A program made the position numbers and the translations under genes. DNA of 64,000 nt from positions 8,066,036 to 8,130,035 of the forward strand of contig OY754987.1 of assembly GCA_963576475.1 (NCBI GenBank), given 5' to 3'. Below the pieces are notes generated by a model. That model ran no database searches. It saw only the letters and a program-made list of their open reading frames with translations, and had not been told where the DNA came from. The first letter of the stretch is position 1. Every line of letters begins with the position of its first letter. Below are positions 22,700 to 32,039 of the stretch, piece after piece. The DNA is from Molanna angustata. Lineage: Eukaryota > Arthropoda > Insecta > Trichoptera > Molannidae.

Positions 22700-22848
22700 C
22701 TAGTTGCACGTAACACATAAGATCTAACTGCCGATAGCGATAGTATGTATAATTGAAGAATACCTACCAAATTATAAACAATAATTAATAAATATTGTAA
22801 GATATTTTGTTTTCTATATAAAACATGTAGGTATGTATGTCCGAATAG
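22700..22848 (-). mobile_element. Helitron-like family L, 3' end fragment
   Basis: The plus strand starts 'ctagttgcacgtaacacataagatctaactgccgatagcgatag', the reverse complement of the family L 3' end. It continues with the shared 'attttgttttctatataaaac' and 'gtatgtatgtcc'. It is joined to RNase H-coding LINE sequence at 22849. Confidence 0.7.
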
Positions 22849-23560
22849 GATCAGACAGCCAGGTAGCCCTTAAGGCTCTAGAATCATACCAGGTTACATC
22901 AAAACTGGTATGGAACTGTATTATGAACCTTGAAAAACTAGGGGATCATAATAAAATACAATTAGTATGGGTACCTGGTCATAAAGGTACATACCTACAT
23001 ATAGAGGGAAACGAGAGAGCAGATAAGCTAGCCAAAAAGGGATCAGGGCAACCTTTTATAAGACCTGAACCTGTAATTGGCCTATCTGCAACCACGATCA
23101 AAAGATAAATTAAAGACTGGATAACAGCTCAGCATAGTGAATTCTGGAGGGTCAGTTGTGGACAACGACAGGCGAAGGAATTCATCGAAGGGCCAACTAT
23201 AAAAAGGACAAGAAAGCTGTTAAATCTTAGCAGAGAACAATTAAAAGCAATGACTGGTCTATTCAGGGTATTATCATCTGAAAAGACACCATAACATAAT
23301 GGGGATCGCTGATGAACCATACTGTAGGAGGTGTCAACAAGAAGAAGAAACAGCCTCACATGTGATCTGTGTGTCCAGCTCTAATAGAATCCAGACACAG
23401 ACACCTGGGAGCTTTTATACTAAGACCCAAGGACGTGGGAGGCATCTCAATTTGCAGAATATGGGACTTTATCCAAGAAACCGAACTGCTATTGAAATGA
23501 CAGCCCTAAAGGGAGGTGCACAATAGATCAGACATGGCCACCACCCATCTAATAAATCAA
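22849..23560 (+). pseudogene. LINE RNase H domain and C-terminal Cys/His cluster
   Basis: The plus strand reads GSDSQVALKALESYQV, then IQLVWVPGHKG and IEGNERADKLAKKGS. These are the second Asp, the His-containing WVPGH motif and the GNE.AD motif of a LINE RNase H. After a stop at 23106 the frame continues with LKAMTGLFRVL and then CRRCQQEEETASHVIC, a CxxC...H...C cluster. Stops and shifts separate the parts, and the first RNase H Asp and the RT are missing. The upstream junction is with a Helitron-like end, so the fragment may have been picked up by or truncated against that element. The family is I/Jockey-type with RNase H and differs from the 25.7-kb element. Confidence 0.68.
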
Positions 23561-23564
23561 ATAT

Positions 23565-24190
23565 TTTTATACTAAATGTTGCTTAAGTGATTTTAGTTTT
23601 TTAGCGTCTACATTTAGTATTTTGTTATGACCAACTATTACGAATCCCCAAATTGTAGACTGATACGGCCGACGGGGAGATAAATAGCAATATTATATAG
23701 TGTTATTGCAAGGATAGGAGGGTGTGGTACGAACGGAAAGGGTGGTGGCGGAAGGGGAGTTTTGTGGATTTCAAGACGGGGGTGGAGAATTTTCGTAAAC
23801 AAATAACGATTTATGACTGAGTACTAATGTTTATTATGTAAATTCTAACCTTCCGAAATTACTCAAATATGGCGCTAACTTAAACAGACAAGGATTCGGA
23901 GATGCGAATTTCAAATTTGACAAATTTTTCACTTTTGGATCATTTAGTTGATTCGTGGCATCCGACTTCCAAACCTTGGGTTCTTGGTTCGATTTCAAAT
24001 GGATATTTGGTTTTTGCCGGGGTCAAATACCTAATAGATTTGTAAGACGAGCATCAATTTGAAGTCTAGAAATTGAATGAAGTTGAAAGAAAATGATGTT
24101 GTATATTTGACGTAGTTTCTGTAAGTTGTTGAAATAAAAAAAATCTGCTGGGCTACTATTGAAGTTGATTAAGATTAGATTCAAACTTAG
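23565..24190. other. Spacer with a possible degenerate tRNA-like SINE
   Basis: Near 23940-24140 the stretch 'ttagttgattcgtggcatcc' and 'ttcttggttcgatttcaaatgg' resembles an A box and a B box, and it ends in 'gaaataaaaaaa'. It may be an old SINE of another family. Nothing else is recognised. Confidence 0.3.
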
Positions 24191-24194
24191 GAAT

Positions 24195-24415
24195 GTCGGC
24201 CTTCATGGCTCAGTTGGTTAGGTATCTGACTGCTGAGCCAAAGGTCCCGGGTTCGATTCTCGGTGGAGACGCAGTTTGTAATTGTGTTTTCAGTCTGGAT
24301 CTGTGAGACGATGAATATCGTAAGTATCCAGAATGTGGCAACTTGTTATTGGGTGCGTGTTAAATAAATATTTGACTTAGTTCCTGTTAGTTACCCGAGA
24401 AGCAATACAAAAAAA
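24195..24415 (+). mobile_element. tRNA-derived SINE, family A
   Basis: Head 'gtcggccttcatggctcagttggttagg', B box GGTTCGATTCTCGG, body as in the other copies, ending 'acccgagaagcaata' and an A-rich tail of at least nine A. Confidence 0.88.
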
Positions 24416-24439
24416 AAATTAAAAATAAAATCTTTTGGA

Positions 24440-24575
24440 TCAATTATTCCATAGTTTTATTTTATAATATTATTATATGTATGTATTAAACGTGTTTATA
24501 CTAGTTTATTTTGTATGTACTTGTAAAAGGCTATTTAGCCGTTGATGAAAATAATAAATAAATAAATAAATAAAT
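24440..24575 (+). mobile_element. LINE 3' tail fragment
   Basis: 'ttgtatgtacttgtaaaaggctatttagccg' with the stem GGCTA-TTT-TAGCC, then 'atgaaaataataaataaataaataaataaat'. A hairpin followed by AAAT repeats is typical of CR1/Jockey-like 3' ends. There is no coding part. Confidence 0.45.
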
Positions 24576-24624
24576 AGTTTTTATTAAAAAAACTTAAAAA
24601 AAAAATCTACAGCATCTATAGAAA

Positions 24625-24950
24625 GGCATACATACATACATACATACCATCACGCTATTTCCCTATTTGGGGTAGGCAGAGAGAACCGAACGCCAGACTC
24701 CTCTCTCTTGACATACATTCCTCGCTTCATTCACGTCCATACATCGTCTCATACACGCTCTTCTATTATTCTTACTTCTAACATCACCATCTTTCAAAAT
24801 CCCATTTATGTGATCGTGCCAACTTTTCCTTGGCCGACCTCTACTTTTCGTTCCTCTTTTATCAGCCTTGTATACTTTTTTTGTCAGACGGTCATCACTA
24901 ATTCTTTCTATGTGGCCGAACTACCTTAGGGCATTTATTTTCATCTTACT
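24625..24950 (-). pseudogene. LINE ORF2 C-terminal remnant (RTE-like type)
   Basis: Minus strand: MKINALR, stop, FGHIERISDDRLTKKVYKAD, RGRPRKSWHDHINGIL, then a Glu-Ala-Arg segment and VWRSVLSAYP. The order 'FGH.ER..DDRL...VY', 'GRPR..W' and 'W....' is that of a LINE ORF2 end. After the stop, 'ccccaaatagggaaatagcgtgatggtatgtatg' leads into an ATGT tail. Family L and the segments near 22.6 and 57.1 kb share parts of this 3' end. Confidence 0.6.
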
Positions 24951-25059
24951 TACGATATATAAAGGCCATTTTATAAAATTATACTGCTGATTTTTAATTT
25001 TTAGTTATGGTTAATATTTTCAATAGGTACTTATTATATTATAGAATATTAACATCATT

Positions 25060-25160
25060 TTTTAGGTATCTATAGGGCTGAAAGGTAGTATAGGGACCTC
25101 TTCATTATATATGTCAAATATCTGAAAAGGTGAATTATTCTCATTTGAAGTTAGATAATT
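25060..25160 (+). mobile_element. R4/Dong-type LINE 3' fragment
   Basis: 'aggtagtatagggacctcttc' and 'gaaaaggtgaattattctcatttgaag' match the family 3' end at 56105-56205 and 47880-47965. Confidence 0.5.
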
Positions 25161-25171
25161 GAATTTCGTTT

Positions 25172-25260
25172 ACCTATAGCACGGGCATTTATGCTTATTT
25201 TAGGGAACGCAAGAAGATGTATATGTACTTGTTTAACAAGGACATATTCATTTTTTATTT
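25172..25260 (+). mobile_element. SINE family C, headless 3' part
   Basis: 'acctatagcacgggcatttatgcttattttagggaacgcaag' and 'gatgtatatgtacttgtttaac' match the body of family C at 30700-30780. The tRNA-like head is missing. Confidence 0.65.
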
Positions 25261-25299
25261 GTAATAATAATAAAAATAATAATTTACCTACCTTTTAAT

Positions 25300-25560
25300 T
25301 TATGCGTATTTATGTTTTTATATCTATAAGTTTTTTTATTTATATTTTTGTACTTATATGTCTTCCATTTTGATATATTTTCATTTTATATTGTTATCTG
25401 ATGTTATTAACAAAATAATTTTGTCTATATTTTAATAGGTATACCCACAGACAGGCTTTGCCTTGTGGGATTTTTGTGTACATGGTTTCATTGTTTTAAT
25501 ATTATGCTTTTGTGTAATATATATAAACCGTGTACTTAATCTTAAATAAATAAATAAATT
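25300..25560 (+). mobile_element. LINE 3' UTR with stem-loop and AAAT tail
   Basis: At 25444-25469, CCCAC pairs with GTGGG and AGGC with GCCT around a TTT loop. About 80 bp later come 'ccgtgtacttaatcttaaa' and (TAAA)n. This is the layout of CR1/Jockey-like 3' ends, which use a hairpin for RT recognition. The coding part is lost. Confidence 0.5.
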
Positions 25561-25690
25561 GCATTTGATGAATACCTAATAATTTTATTTTGCTAAATTC
25601 CTTTTTTTTTTTTTTTTTGTTTCTTGCCGTTCACCAACGTTTGTAGTGTTCTTCGGCATGTAACAAGTTTAATTACATTGTAGATCTATA

Positions 25691-28600
25691 TTAGATCTTC
25701 AAATTATGTACTTTGAGGAAGTTGGATAAAATTTTCAATGTCATGGGGTTCATATGTGATAAAAGAGTATTCACGTTTACTGGAAGCGGACTATATGGGC
25801 TCATTTTGAAATAAAGATCATTTGTATTATATTTAGAACAGCTAAAAAGGACATGGTTCAAATCCTCCTTCTCTCCATCACCACAATCGCAGAGGATCGA
25901 GTCCACGATATTCAACTTGTACAGGTGATACTTAAGACAACAGTGTCCTATTCGCATCCGACAAATTGTCGACACCGTTAGTTTGTCGAATCTTAAATTA
26001 TTATACCACGGAATTTTTGCGATATTGGATTGAATTGATGCGTAATTTTTTCCTTTTGAAGTCGATGATTCAGCCCATTGTTGTGACCAGTCATTAAACA
26101 GATTAATTTTGCAGTTTACTAGAATATCAGAAGATGGGATTTTAAATTGGTAATTTACCTCTAAATTTTCGGATGCTCTTTTAGCTAGATGGTCAGCTTT
26201 TTCGTTTCCTGTGATTCCGCAACGACTTGGAATCCAGGCTAGAATAACTTTTTTATTACTCTGGCAAAGTTGATATATCTGTGATCTTATACTAAGGCAT
26301 ATTTCATCTACGGGGAATGAGAAAGGTGGATTTTTAATTTTTTGCAAAACACTTAGACAATCGGAAAGGATAACAGATTTATGACATGATTTAGATTTAA
26401 TAATTGTTAGTGCTTCTAATATTGCGACAGCCTCTGCTGTGAAAACGGAACATTGTTTATGCAGGGTTATGGTGTGCTCGATGGTTAGATTAGAGTTGTA
26501 CACTGCAGCACCGGTAGATGGTGAGGAAGAGGATTTTGAGCCGTCTGTGAAAAATAAGTTACAGTCTTTCCAGTTAGATTCTATTATATTATTAAACTGA
26601 TTATTTGCATATGGCGTGTTCTCGATTCCAAAGGACAGAAATACCTCTGGGATGTTAATTAAATGTTCAAAAGGTGTCGTGTACAATGGCAGTGATTTGT
26701 AACGGTGAATATGTGGTAATATATTATTGTACATCTGCCAGCTATTAATTAATAATGGTTTGGGACGATTGATTCTTGAATGCTCATTAGTTATTGCATT
26801 AAATAATTGACTGACTAGGTTGACGATCGGATGAAATTCAAATGCGAAATAACTGAGGAAGAACTTATCTGCACACAATTGTCTCCTCAAGTGTAATGGT
26901 GGATCTACCACTTCCACTTGTAGGGTGTTTATTGGGGATGACTTCATAGCTCCAATTATTAATCGCAAGGCTTGCGATTGAATTCTGTCTAATTTGGATA
27001 GATTTTTTTTTGAAGTGGGTTCTATTATAAACGTTGCGTATTCCAATAAACTACGAATATATGCACTATAGAACATTTTTTGCGTGATAGGGTGACATCC
27101 CCACCAGACTCGTGAAATCGCTCTCATCATATTTAGTCCCATTTGTGCTTTAGAATATAGATAATCTGTGTATTCGTTCCATGAGAGTTTTGAATCAAAT
27201 ATTACTCCTAACAGTTTGACTGAGCTAGCTATTGGGATTTCTTGGTTTTGTACAAAGATTTTCAATTGAGGTATATATCTTTTTTTGGTGAATATTATAG
27301 CTTTACATTTTTCGATTGAAAGTTCTAATCCATGCGAAGTTAACCATAAATATATGAGTTCGAGTGCTGATTTTAATTTCCTTTCTATCAATAACAGATC
27401 TTTTCCCGTGATGTATATAAAAATGTCATCTGCAAAGCAAAGTATTTTAATATTAGAGGGTATTTTTGAAAAAATATCACTCAAATATAAGTTGAATAAC
27501 AATGGGCTAAGGGCAGAACCCTGGGGAAGTCCTTTAAACACTGTTCGATTAATTGGATAGTTTTGGGGTGTGTCGAGTGTGATTTCTCTGTTGATTAAAA
27601 GGTTCATAATGAACGAAGATAATTTAGTCGATATTCCAATTTCATATAGTCTTTCTTTGAGTTTAGGTAATAGAACATGATCATATGCACCTCGTATATC
27701 TAGGCTTATGCCAACAAGAAATTCTTTTTTTGTATATGCAAGTTGTATTTCTGTTGCAAGTAATGTGATACTTTCTAAGGTGGAATGTTTTTTTCTAAAT
27801 CCAAACTGGAACTCGGAAAGTGTTTTTTTATTTTCCACATACCAATCCAGTCTATTTTTTATCATTCGTTCAACAGTTTTTAGGGGTGTGGTAGATAGTG
27901 CAATAGGACGATATGATGAACCTAATGTTGGGTCCTTGTTTGGTTTTGGAATTGGAACAATTATTTGTTTTTTCCATACATTTGGGATAATACCTGATTG
28001 AAAAAAAGAGTTTGTTAAATTAAGAAAGTATTCTTTAGAAGTTTCACCTCCATTTTTTATAAAGCTAAATGGGATATTGTCTATTCCGGGTGCAGTGTCT
28101 GAGACGTTGTCAAGAACTATATTCAGTTCTTCCATTTTGAAGGGTTTGTCCAACAATGACTGTTCCGGAAGGTTGTAACAAGGCACAGATTCCTCAAAGG
28201 TTGGTGCAAAGGAAGGAGCTAGTTTGTCTATAAATTCATTTATACATGTTTGCGAGTTAGGAAACGCCGAATGGGGTTTGCAGTTGGATCGAAAACTTTT
28301 TATTGTTTTCCAAATTTCGGATGCGGGTGTATCAGGTGAAAGCGTACTACAGAATCTCTTCCAATCATTACGTTTTTTGTTTTTAAGGGTTCTCTTTGTG
28401 GATGCCTGAATTGCTTTGTAATTTAAGAAGTTTTCTAGTGACATATTTATATTATACTTTTTAAGGGCCGCTTTTCTGAGACGTACTAATTTATTGCATT
28501 CATCGTCCCACCAAGAGGCAGGTTGAGGTTTATTTGTATTTTTCTTTTTAACATTAATAGTATTATTGGCTGCTTCAGTAATGCTTCTAGACCATTGTTC

Positions 28601-28741
28601 ATAACATTCCAAGGAATTTTCGATGGTTGGGTGAGGGAGTTGCCTAATTCTGTTTTCGACTGTCCCAATTGGCAGTTTGAGTATTATATCTAATTTTCTT
28701 TGATTTATATGGAGCAATTTGGCATGGATCATTGTTGTCAA
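25691..28741 (-). CDS. I-type LINE ORF2, reverse transcriptase plus RNase H part
   Basis: A 1016-codon frame. The true continuation from the endonuclease enters this frame near 28655, so the Met at 28741 is not a real start. RT: YRPIALSTTPLKTVE (279-293), LDIRGAYD (347-354, motif A, Asp348), GLPQGS (404-409, motif B), FADD (436-439, motif C), and thumb KLLGVIFDSKLSW. RNase H: TDGS (Asp733), Glu770 in TAEAVA, Asp794 in LSDC and GNEKAD (Asp850); the usual His of 'WIPSH' is Arg840. The C-terminus has CDCG...H...C, the Cys/His cluster of I-like LINEs. It makes cDNA at a nicked target; RNase H may remove the RNA strand. All RT catalytic residues are intact and there is no internal stop, so decay is recent. 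The stop is followed by 85 bp of 3' UTR. Confidence 0.92.
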   Translation of the reverse strand: MTTMIHAKLLHINQRKLDIILKLPIGTVENRIRQLPHPTIENSLECYEQWSRSITEAANNTINVKKKNTNKPQPASWWDDECNKLVRLRKAALKKYNINMSLENFLNYKAIQASTKRTLKNKKRNDWKRFCSTLSPDTPASEIWKTIKSFRSNCKPHSAFPNSQTCINEFIDKLAPSFAPTFEESVPCYNLPEQSLLDKPFKMEELNIVLDNVSDTAPGIDNIPFSFIKNGGETSKEYFLNLTNSFFQSGIIPNVWKKQIIVPIPKPNKDPTLGSSYRPIALSTTPLKTVERMIKNRLDWYVENKKTLSEFQFGFRKKHSTLESITLLATEIQLAYTKKEFLVGISLDIRGAYDHVLLPKLKERLYEIGISTKLSSFIMNLLINREITLDTPQNYPINRTVFKGLPQGSALSPLLFNLYLSDIFSKIPSNIKILCFADDIFIYITGKDLLLIERKLKSALELIYLWLTSHGLELSIEKCKAIIFTKKRYIPQLKIFVQNQEIPIASSVKLLGVIFDSKLSWNEYTDYLYSKAQMGLNMMRAISRVWWGCHPITQKMFYSAYIRSLLEYATFIIEPTSKKNLSKLDRIQSQALRLIIGAMKSSPINTLQVEVVDPPLHLRRQLCADKFFLSYFAFEFHPIVNLVSQLFNAITNEHSRINRPKPLLINSWQMYNNILPHIHRYKSLPLYTTPFEHLINIPEVFLSFGIENTPYANNQFNNIIESNWKDCNLFFTDGSKSSSSPSTGAAVYNSNLTIEHTITLHKQCSVFTAEAVAILEALTIIKSKSCHKSVILSDCLSVLQKIKNPPFSFPVDEICLSIRSQIYQLCQSNKKVILAWIPSRCGITGNEKADHLAKRASENLEVNYQFKIPSSDILVNCKINLFNDWSQQWAESSTSKGKNYASIQSNIAKIPWYNNLRFDKLTVSTICRMRIGHCCLKYHLYKLNIVDSILCDCGDGEKEDLNHVLFSCSKYNTNDLYFKMSPYSPLPVNVNTLLSHMNPMTLKILSNFLKVHNLKI

Positions 28742-29390
28742 ATTTAATAATTATTGGCAGATGATCACTGGGACCTGCGTCATCTAGAACCGACCAAAAT
28801 AATGTGGATATAAGTGAGGGTGAGCAAATACTTAAGTCGACGGCGCTTTTGTTTTGGTGAGGAGGTGTGATTCGAGTAGGTTTACCGTCGTTAATAAAAC
28901 ATAGATTGTTTTCTTCCAAAAAGTCGAGGATATTAGAACCCGATCGATTTGTACATCCACTGCCCCAACAAGGTGATTGTCCGTTGAAATCACCTAGAAT
29001 TAGTATAGGTGCGGGAATTTGTTTAATGAGATCTGACCATATGGGTTCTGAGAAAATAATATCAGGAGGAATGTAGACTGATAACACCGAGACGTTGTTA
29101 ATATTTGCAGCTGCTATTTGAATATTATTTGGAACATTATTAATATTAAGTTCAGAAAAGTAAACATTATTTTTGATACACAATGCGGAACCGGCTCGTC
29201 CGTCTGCCCTGTCTGATCTAATTATTTTAAAACCTGGTATATGAAATGGTACATTTGGTTTGAGCCATGTTTCGGCTATGGCTGCAACAGAGATATATTC
29301 TTTATTTTCAATGTTCATAAATTCAATCTTATTGGATACTATACTGCGAATATTCCACTGAATAAAATTTATATTTTTTGTATTATCCAT
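28644..29390 (-). CDS. I-type LINE ORF2, APE-like endonuclease part
   Basis: A 248-codon frame starting MDNTKNINFIQWNIRS. Motifs of the apurinic-endonuclease fold appear in order: Asn13 in QWNIRS, Glu40 in AETWL, GDFN (133-136), Asp185 in AVDLSI and SDHLPI (208-213). This domain nicks target DNA to prime reverse transcription. The frame runs out at 'NWDSRKQN'. A one-base shift near 28653-28660 restores the downstream reading ENRIRQLPH in the RT frame, so the two parts were one ORF2 of about 1230 residues. The start lies 61 bp after the ORF1 stop, as expected for a bicistronic LINE mRNA. Confidence 0.9.
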   Translation of the reverse strand: MDNTKNINFIQWNIRSIVSNKIEFMNIENKEYISVAAIAETWLKPNVPFHIPGFKIIRSDRADGRAGSALCIKNNVYFSELNINNVPNNIQIAAANINNVSVLSVYIPPDIIFSEPIWSDLIKQIPAPILILGDFNGQSPCWGSGCTNRSGSNILDFLEENNLCFINDGKPTRITPPHQNKSAVDLSICSPSLISTLFWSVLDDAGPSDHLPIIIKFDNNDPCQIAPYKSKKIRYNTQTANWDSRKQN

Positions 29391-29451
29391 GTTAAAATAA
29401 ATTTATTATAATAAATCTCAATTATATATCTCTGTAATTCTGACTGTATTT

Positions 29452-30453
29452 TTATTCATTACTAAGTGATGTTTTAGGATAGTTTATTAAAAGGTCTTTT
29501 AATGGTTCAAGTAAATTTGCAGCGTAGGACGGTGAAATGGGGTATTTTGCCATCGTTTCAATTATGAGTGAAACTAATGTTTCGATAAAAGAAGAATTCT
29601 CATTTTGTAGTTTTAGCGAAACATTTGAAAAGGAGCTATTCGAGTTCTCATATTGTTGGGCGAAATTTAAAGCACACCCATTTGAAGGATTTACTTTCGA
29701 ATTTCCATTTGGATTGAAAACTAAGGAATTGTGCAAGTCCCTGTCATACCCTGGTTTTTGTTGTATGCGAGGTTTATTTGGTCTAAAAACAGTTTTGCTA
29801 TACGAATGTGTTTGCGGATTGATGCCAGATGTATTTTTAATAGTTTCAGCATACGATTTTTTGGTTGGAGGGTGCATTTTCGAAGCTTGGAAATATGATA
29901 AGTTCTCAGAAGCCATCGAAAACTTGATATTTTTTTGGCGGTTTAGTTCTGGACATGAAAAACTAGATGCTTTGTGATTTCCTGAGCAGTTTACGCAGGA
30001 TGGAAGATCCGGATCGTTAGAACATTTATCTGTGGAGTGTAAGTCGTCGCATATACTACATCGGGTAGGTGATCTACATGCTGCTTTTGTGTGACCAAAG
30101 CGATAGCAGTTAAAGCATTGAACTGTAGGATAGGTATATAATTCTACATGCAAAGCGTTGTAGAACATAAAAATATGGGACGGTAAAGATTGTCCTGAAA
30201 ATGTTATCACAACGGATCGTGATGGCCGCCATTCTGGTTTTTCGCCAGACTTGTCCTTGTAGTTAAGTCTTCTGGCTTTTATTGGTTTGATTGACTTGTC
30301 CGATGTGGATATTATTTCAATGATATTCTTCTCTGAATACTCTGTTGGGATACCCTTAATTAATCCTAGTCTGGTTAGGTTATATGTTGGGATAAACAAC
30401 GATATGGTACTTTGCAAATGGAAGATTTCGATATTTTTTTCTCGCGAGTTCCA
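29452..30453 (-). CDS. I-type LINE ORF1, gag-like nucleic-acid-binding protein
   Basis: The frame is open from about 30453 to the stop at 29452. In the 321-residue part beginning QSTISLFIPTYN at 30417, three zinc knuckles are seen: CFNCYRFGHTKAAC (101-114), CSICDDLHSTDKC (120-132) and CVNC...H...C (141-155). An upstream RRM-like or esterase-like half is poorly defined. ORF1 proteins of I elements bind the transcript and form cytoplasmic RNPs. Residue 1 as listed is a TTG codon, not a real start. Further upstream the same frame has a TGA at 30454-30456 followed by more similar codons up to an ATG near 30488. The N-terminus is therefore broken or the element is truncated there. Confidence 0.85.
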   Translation of the reverse strand, partial: WNSREKNIEIFHLQSTISLFIPTYNLTRLGLIKGIPTEYSEKNIIEIISTSDKSIKPIKARRLNYKDKSGEKPEWRPSRSVVITFSGQSLPSHIFMFYNALHVELYTYPTVQCFNCYRFGHTKAACRSPTRCSICDDLHSTDKCSNDPDLPSCVNCSGNHKASSFSCPELNRQKNIKFSMASENLSYFQASKMHPPTKKSYAETIKNTSGINPQTHSYSKTVFRPNKPRIQQKPGYDRDLHNSLVFNPNGNSKVNPSNGCALNFAQQYENSNSSFSNVSLKLQNENSSFIETLVSLIIETMAKYPISPSYAANLLEPLKDLLINYPKTSLSNE

Positions 30454-30488
30454 TCAACAAAACTCGACGAAATTCAAACGCGTCATCA

Positions 30489-30612
30489 TCTCTGAAGCAC
30501 TCCCTTTCCACTAAAAAATAAATCATTTAAATCGGACAGCGATGTAAACAGTCCTTATCGCTGAAGGACAAATTGAAGAGTTTGATGAATTTATCATGGA
30601 TCTCATAATCAT
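30489..30612 (+). repeat. Dispersed repeat, also at 60 kb
   Basis: 'aagcactccctttccactaaaaaataaatc' through 'ttgaagagtttgatgaattt' and 'atggatctcataatcat' aligns with about 60010-60125. At 60 kb it leads toward a family L 5' end; here it is cut on the left by the I-type LINE and on the right by a SINE. Confidence 0.55.
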
Positions 30613-30617
30613 ATAAA

Positions 30618-30790
30618 TGGGTCGATGGCAGAGAGGTTAGCGCGCTGGGCTAGCAATCCAGTGGTCGCGAATTCAAATCCTGCCTCGACCGATTTGGTTC
30701 ACCTATAGCACTAGCATCTATGCTTATTTTAGGGAACGTAGGAAGATGTATATGTACTTGTTTAACATGGACATATTCATTTAAAAAAAA
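30618..30790 (+). mobile_element. tRNA-derived SINE, family C, full copy
   Basis: Head 'gggtcgatggcagagaggttagcgcgctgggctagcaatccag' followed by 'gtcgcgaattcaaatcctgc'. It can be drawn with a D arm, an anticodon stem CTGGG/TCCAG with loop CTAGCAA, and a T arm/B box. The loop resembles serine tRNA (CTAGAAA type) with a changed anticodon. The body 'cacctatagcactagcatct' and 'gatgtatatgtacttgtttaac' ends in A8. It is SINE, not a working tRNA: the arms are mismatched and a conserved tail follows. Confidence 0.8.
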
Positions 30791-30898
30791 TATCTTGACC
30801 AAAATGAAATCAGACCAATCGGAAGATACCCTCTCTGTAATGAAATAGAATCATCGAAATCGTTCAACGCGGTAAAAAAAATTGCTGACATACATAAA

Positions 30899-31890
30899 CT
30901 AGTTGCATGTAACACATGAGATCCAACTGTCGATAGCGATAGTATGTATAGTTGAATAATAAGTACCAAACTATAAACCCATAAATCCAAATTATTTGAA
31001 TATTTTAGGATATTTTGTTTTCTATACAACATATGTAGGTATGTATGTCCAGATAGGACAGTATGGAGGTCAGTCCCTTTTTCTACCCAGAATATGAAAA
31101 CAGCATGATGGTATATATATATGTTTGGAGATTTAAATATCAAACTATTAAGTCTTCTTATATATTGTGTATAGGCGTCTGCCATACAAATTGTATGAAT
31201 CAATGTCGTCACTAAATTCAATTTTTATAAAAATTGTAATGAAAAAATTGAGATATATTACTATAATGTAAACATTTTTTATAGAAAATTAAATTCTCTA
31301 GTTAACATGTTTCAGAATTTTTCGATATTTTTAAAAGAAATGGAAATAAAGGCAGTTAAAGACTTTGTCATACCAATTTTTTGCTTCTTAATAAAAACAG
31401 TTTGAGAAACCCTGGAACTGTTTTTCAAAATTGATTTTGAGATACTATATTTGACTATATTTTAACAAAATTTCAGCGTTCTGGCATTTATAGTTTTTGA
31501 GATATGTGGACAAATGCTATAAAAATTAAAATGTTGATAACCCCTGACTGGAACAAAAATTATAAATACTGAGTATAAAAGTTATGTGTACCTACCTAAA
31601 ATTGTCTATGTATTCTGAAATTTAAGGCTTTGTGAATCCAGCGGATCAAAAGTGTCATAAGGGGGGGGGGACAGACACACAGACACACAAAACTCACATA
31701 AAATGTTCTACTCCGAATTCTGAGTAAATCCATGTACGGGAACATATATGCTGCGACGCCTCTAGTTGGTGTTATTAGCATACAAAAAGTCCACTACGCC
31801 ATACAAAATCTTCCTTCGTACACGCATCTTGGCTTAATACTGTTGATTTATTCAGAGAATTTAATTCTCATGAACGAATCGACAGTTGGA
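30899..31890 (-). mobile_element. Helitron-like element, family L, copy 2
   Basis: The minus strand starts TCCAACTGTCGATTCGTTCA at 31890 and ends CTAG at 30899, followed by TTT. It is 992 bp and alignable to copy 1 (18284-19289) throughout. Shared parts are the 'gaattcggagtagaacatttt' block, the TG/TCTG run with a C-rich end, and the AT-rich interior. The 146- and 61-codon minus frames inside are not genes. Confidence 0.65.
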
Positions 31891-32039
31891 AAAGTATGAG
31901 CCGTATAGTATCAAAAACAACATTCTGTTCTCGGACTGATTTCGAACAAATTAAAAAACGAGTGGGTTGTGGCCAACACTAAACTCTCCACACCACAAAT
32001 ATTGACAATCTCAATATGGTAAAATATGCTTATGTTTTA

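Larger units (their letters stand above)
25602..30488 (-). mobile_element. Nearly complete I-type non-LTR retrotransposon
   Basis: A minus-strand element with ORF1, a 61-bp gap, ORF2 (endonuclease, RT, RNase H), an 85-bp 3' UTR and a poly-A tail of 17 (poly-T at 25602-25618 on the plus strand). RNase H in ORF2 plus three CCHC knuckles in ORF1 point to the I group (I/Nimb-like) and argue against Jockey proper, which lacks RNase H. Sequence from about 30489 upward is a repeat also present at about 60010-60125, so the element probably ends near 30488. No full 5' UTR and no clear target duplication are visible, so it may be 5'-truncated. Defects are few: an in-frame stop just before ORF1 and one frameshift between endonuclease and RT. 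Confidence 0.85.

Noticed and set aside
26000..28670. Plus-strand frames within the I-type LINE (for example 27285-27560 and 27708-28001)
   Set aside because: They are antisense shadows of the intact RT frame.
30618..30692. A possible tRNA gene
   Set aside because: The cloverleaf is imperfect and the sequence continues into a conserved body with a poly-A tail, so it is SINE family C.
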